Source of the DNA: Bordetella parapertussis
GTDB taxonomy: Bacteria > Pseudomonadota > Gammaproteobacteria > Burkholderiales > Burkholderiaceae_C
DNA: 8,850 nucleotides
Reading direction: 5' to 3'
Assembly: GCA_943328885.2 (NCBI GenBank)
Contig: CALQBT020000081.1
Location: 1 to 8,850, forward strand
Position numbers and translations under genes: made by a program. The notes under the pieces were generated by a model. That model saw only the letters and a program-made list of their open reading frames with translations, was not told the DNA's origin and searched no databases. Below are positions 7,502-8,850 of this stretch, one piece after another (the stretch's first letter is position 1; each line of letters begins with the position of its first letter).

Positions 7502-8715
7502 TGAGTCTGCGTGTTCTCCATGTGCTCGACCACTCGATTCCGCTGCACAGCGGGTACAGCTTTCGCACGCTTGCCCTCTTGCGCGAGCAGCGCCGGCTGG
7601 GCTGGGAGACCTTCCACCTGACCGGCCCCAAGCAAGATGGCGGGCCGCTGCTTGAAGAGACTGCCGATGGCTGGCATTTCCATCGAACGCCGGCGTCGAG
7701 TGGATCCCGCCTGCCAGGGCTTTCCGAGTTGCTGCTGATGCGCCGGCTTGAAGCCCGTTTGCTCGATGTGGCGCGCCGGCTGCGGCCGCACATCCTTCAC
7801 GCGCATTCGCCAGTCCTGAATGCGCTGCCCACGTTGCGGGTCGGCCGCAAGCTTGGCATTCCGGTGGTCTACGAAGTCCGGGCTTTCTGGGAGGATGCGG
7901 CGGTCGACCATGGCACGACCACCGAGGGGAGTCTGCGCTATCGCTTGACCCGCCATCTCGAGACCTGGGCGATGAGGCGGGCGGCGCATGTTTTCACCCT
8001 CTGCGAGGGTCTGCGCGGGGACATCGCGGCGCGCGGCATTGCCGACCACAAGGTCACGGTGATCCCGAATGCGGTTGACATCGAGGCCTTCGTGCAAGGC
8101 GGCCAGGCAGACGGGGTTCTCAAGGCCGGTCTTGGTCTGAAGGGGGCGGTGGTGCTCGGGTTCATTGGTTCTTTCTATGCCTACGAAGGACTGGACTTGC
8201 TGCTCGATGCCTTGCCGGCCCTGCTGGCGCAACGGCCCATGGTTCGGGTCTTGTTGGTGGGTGGGGGTCCGCAGCAGGCCGCGCTGCAAGCCCAAGCGAA
8301 AGCGCTTGGATTGCAGGACAAGGTGGTTTTCGCTGGGCGTGTGCCGCACGCTGATATTGCACGCTACTACGATCTGATCGACGTGCTGACCTACCCTCGG
8401 CGTTCGATGCGATTGACCGAGCTTGTCACGCCACTCAAGCCGCTGGAGGCGATGGCGCTGGGTCGCTTGCTGGTCGCCAGCGATGTCGGCGGTCACCGCG
8501 AACTGATACGCCACGGCGAGACGGGCATCTTGTTCCGCGCCGGCAGTGCCGAGTCACTGGCGACCGCGCTCGGCAAGCTGTTGGCATCAGGCGACAGCTG
8601 GCAGCGCCTGCGCAGCGCTGGACGCAGCTTCGTCGAGGCCGAGCGCCATTGGGTCGGCTCGGCGTCACATTACCGCCCGGTGTTCGAGCGGCTTGCCCAG
8701 GCCAGCTTGGCGTGA
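7501..8715 (+). CDS. GT4 glycosyltransferase, exosortase A system-associated (TIGR04063-like)
   Basis: A 404-residue GT-B glycosyltransferase opening with LRVLHVLDHSIPLHSGYSFR, the signature start of the family found beside the amidotransferase in exosortase A EPS loci. An N-terminal acceptor domain contains HAHSPVLNALP and YEVRAFWEDAAVDHGTT; TVIPNAVDIEAF links to a donor domain with LGFIGSFYAYEGLDLLLDA and LLVGGGPQ. The acidic motif is TELVTPLKPLEAM: two glutamates spaced by eight residues rather than the usual seven, apparently normal in this subfamily and not a defect. It should transfer one sugar to the growing lipid-linked repeat at the inner membrane; donor and linkage are unknown. ATG 7501 shares its A with the upstream stop (TGATG); a GTG at 7498 directly before it is an alternative that adds one residue. 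The stop again overlaps the next ATG by one base. Confidence 0.9.
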   Translation: MSLRVLHVLDHSIPLHSGYSFRTLALLREQRRLGWETFHLTGPKQDGGPLLEETADGWHFHRTPASSGSRLPGLSELLLMRRLEARLLDVARRLRPHILHAHSPVLNALPTLRVGRKLGIPVVYEVRAFWEDAAVDHGTTTEGSLRYRLTRHLETWAMRRAAHVFTLCEGLRGDIAARGIADHKVTVIPNAVDIEAFVQGGQADGVLKAGLGLKGAVVLGFIGSFYAYEGLDLLLDALPALLAQRPMVRVLLVGGGPQQAALQAQAKALGLQDKVVFAGRVPHADIARYYDLIDVLTYPRRSMRLTELVTPLKPLEAMALGRLLVASDVGGHRELIRHGETGILFRAGSAESLATALGKLLASGDSWQRLRSAGRSFVEAERHWVGSASHYRPVFERLAQASLA

Positions 8716-8850
8716 TGGACTTCGAAGGCCTGCGCGTCGTTCTCATCGGCCCGGTTCCGCCACCGTCCGGCGGCATGGCCAACCAGACTCGCCAACTCGC
8801 CGAACTGCTGCGCTCGGAGCGCGCCCAGGTGACGTTGGTGGCGACGAACC
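8715..8850 (+). CDS. Glycosyltransferase, GT4-like N-terminus (3' partial)
   Basis: Only the first 45 residues are in the window. The start ATG at 8715 overlaps the previous stop (TGATG). The segment VVLIGPVPPPSGGMANQTRQ is a first beta strand followed by a proline/glycine-rich loop, the usual opening of GT-B glycosyltransferases, and closely fits further glycosyltransferases found in exosortase A-associated EPS clusters. The following helix (LAELLRSERAQ) and second strand (VTLVAT) agree. The donor domain lies beyond the edge, so subfamily and substrate cannot be judged. Confidence 0.75.
   Translation, partial: MDFEGLRVVLIGPVPPPSGGMANQTRQLAELLRSERAQVTLVATN

Noticed and set aside
7477..8514. 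Long open frame on the - strand (about 345 codons)
   Set aside because: Antisense shadow of the TIGR04063-like glycosyltransferase, with no recognisable motif.

Overview
The window is one piece of a polysaccharide (exopolysaccharide or capsule) biosynthesis locus, densely coding on the + strand throughout. High GC, strong third-position GC bias and protein style suggest a betaproteobacterium, probably Burkholderiales; this is inference from composition and family resemblance, not a phylogenetic placement. The right half carries three genes typical of exosortase A (XrtA/PEP-CTERM)-associated EPS clusters: a family 4 glycosyltransferase of the TIGR03088 type, an asparagine-synthase-like amidotransferase of the TIGR03108 type and a second glycosyltransferase of the TIGR04063 type. 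The exosortase itself is not in the window.

Layout: (1) 2-553, C-terminal part of a GtrB/ArnC/DPM1-like family 2 glycosyltransferase with two C-terminal membrane helices; (2) 546-2264, a polytopic membrane protein of the '6-pyruvoyl-tetrahydropterin synthase-related' type, probably GT-C-like; (3) 2261-2803, a 180-residue protein I do not recognise, whose N-terminus resembles the start of a GT4 glycosyltransferase; (4) 2803-4425, a fusion of a formyltransferase domain and a NodB-type polysaccharide deacetylase domain, both with intact catalytic motifs; (5) 4422-5558, TIGR03088-like glycosyltransferase; (6) 5561-7501, TIGR03108-like amidotransferase; (7) 7501-8715, TIGR04063-like glycosyltransferase; (8) 8715 to the right edge, start of another glycosyltransferase.

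Genes overlap by 1-8 bases or are separated by 2 bases, so there is no room for internal promoters or terminators between them and no non-coding stretch to annotate. The set reads as one translationally coupled operon. Genes 5-8 would build and modify the repeat unit on the cytoplasmic side. Genes 1, 2 and 4 look like an inserted sugar-modification module: a polyprenyl-phosphate sugar transferase, a membrane-embedded transferase, and a formylase/deacylase. That combination recalls the ArnC-ArnT-ArnA-ArnD logic of 4-amino-arabinose transfer. The formyltransferase/deacetylase fusion and the unidentified 180-residue gene before it are the parts most worth a second look. No RNA genes, mobile elements, CRISPR arrays or long repeats were seen.
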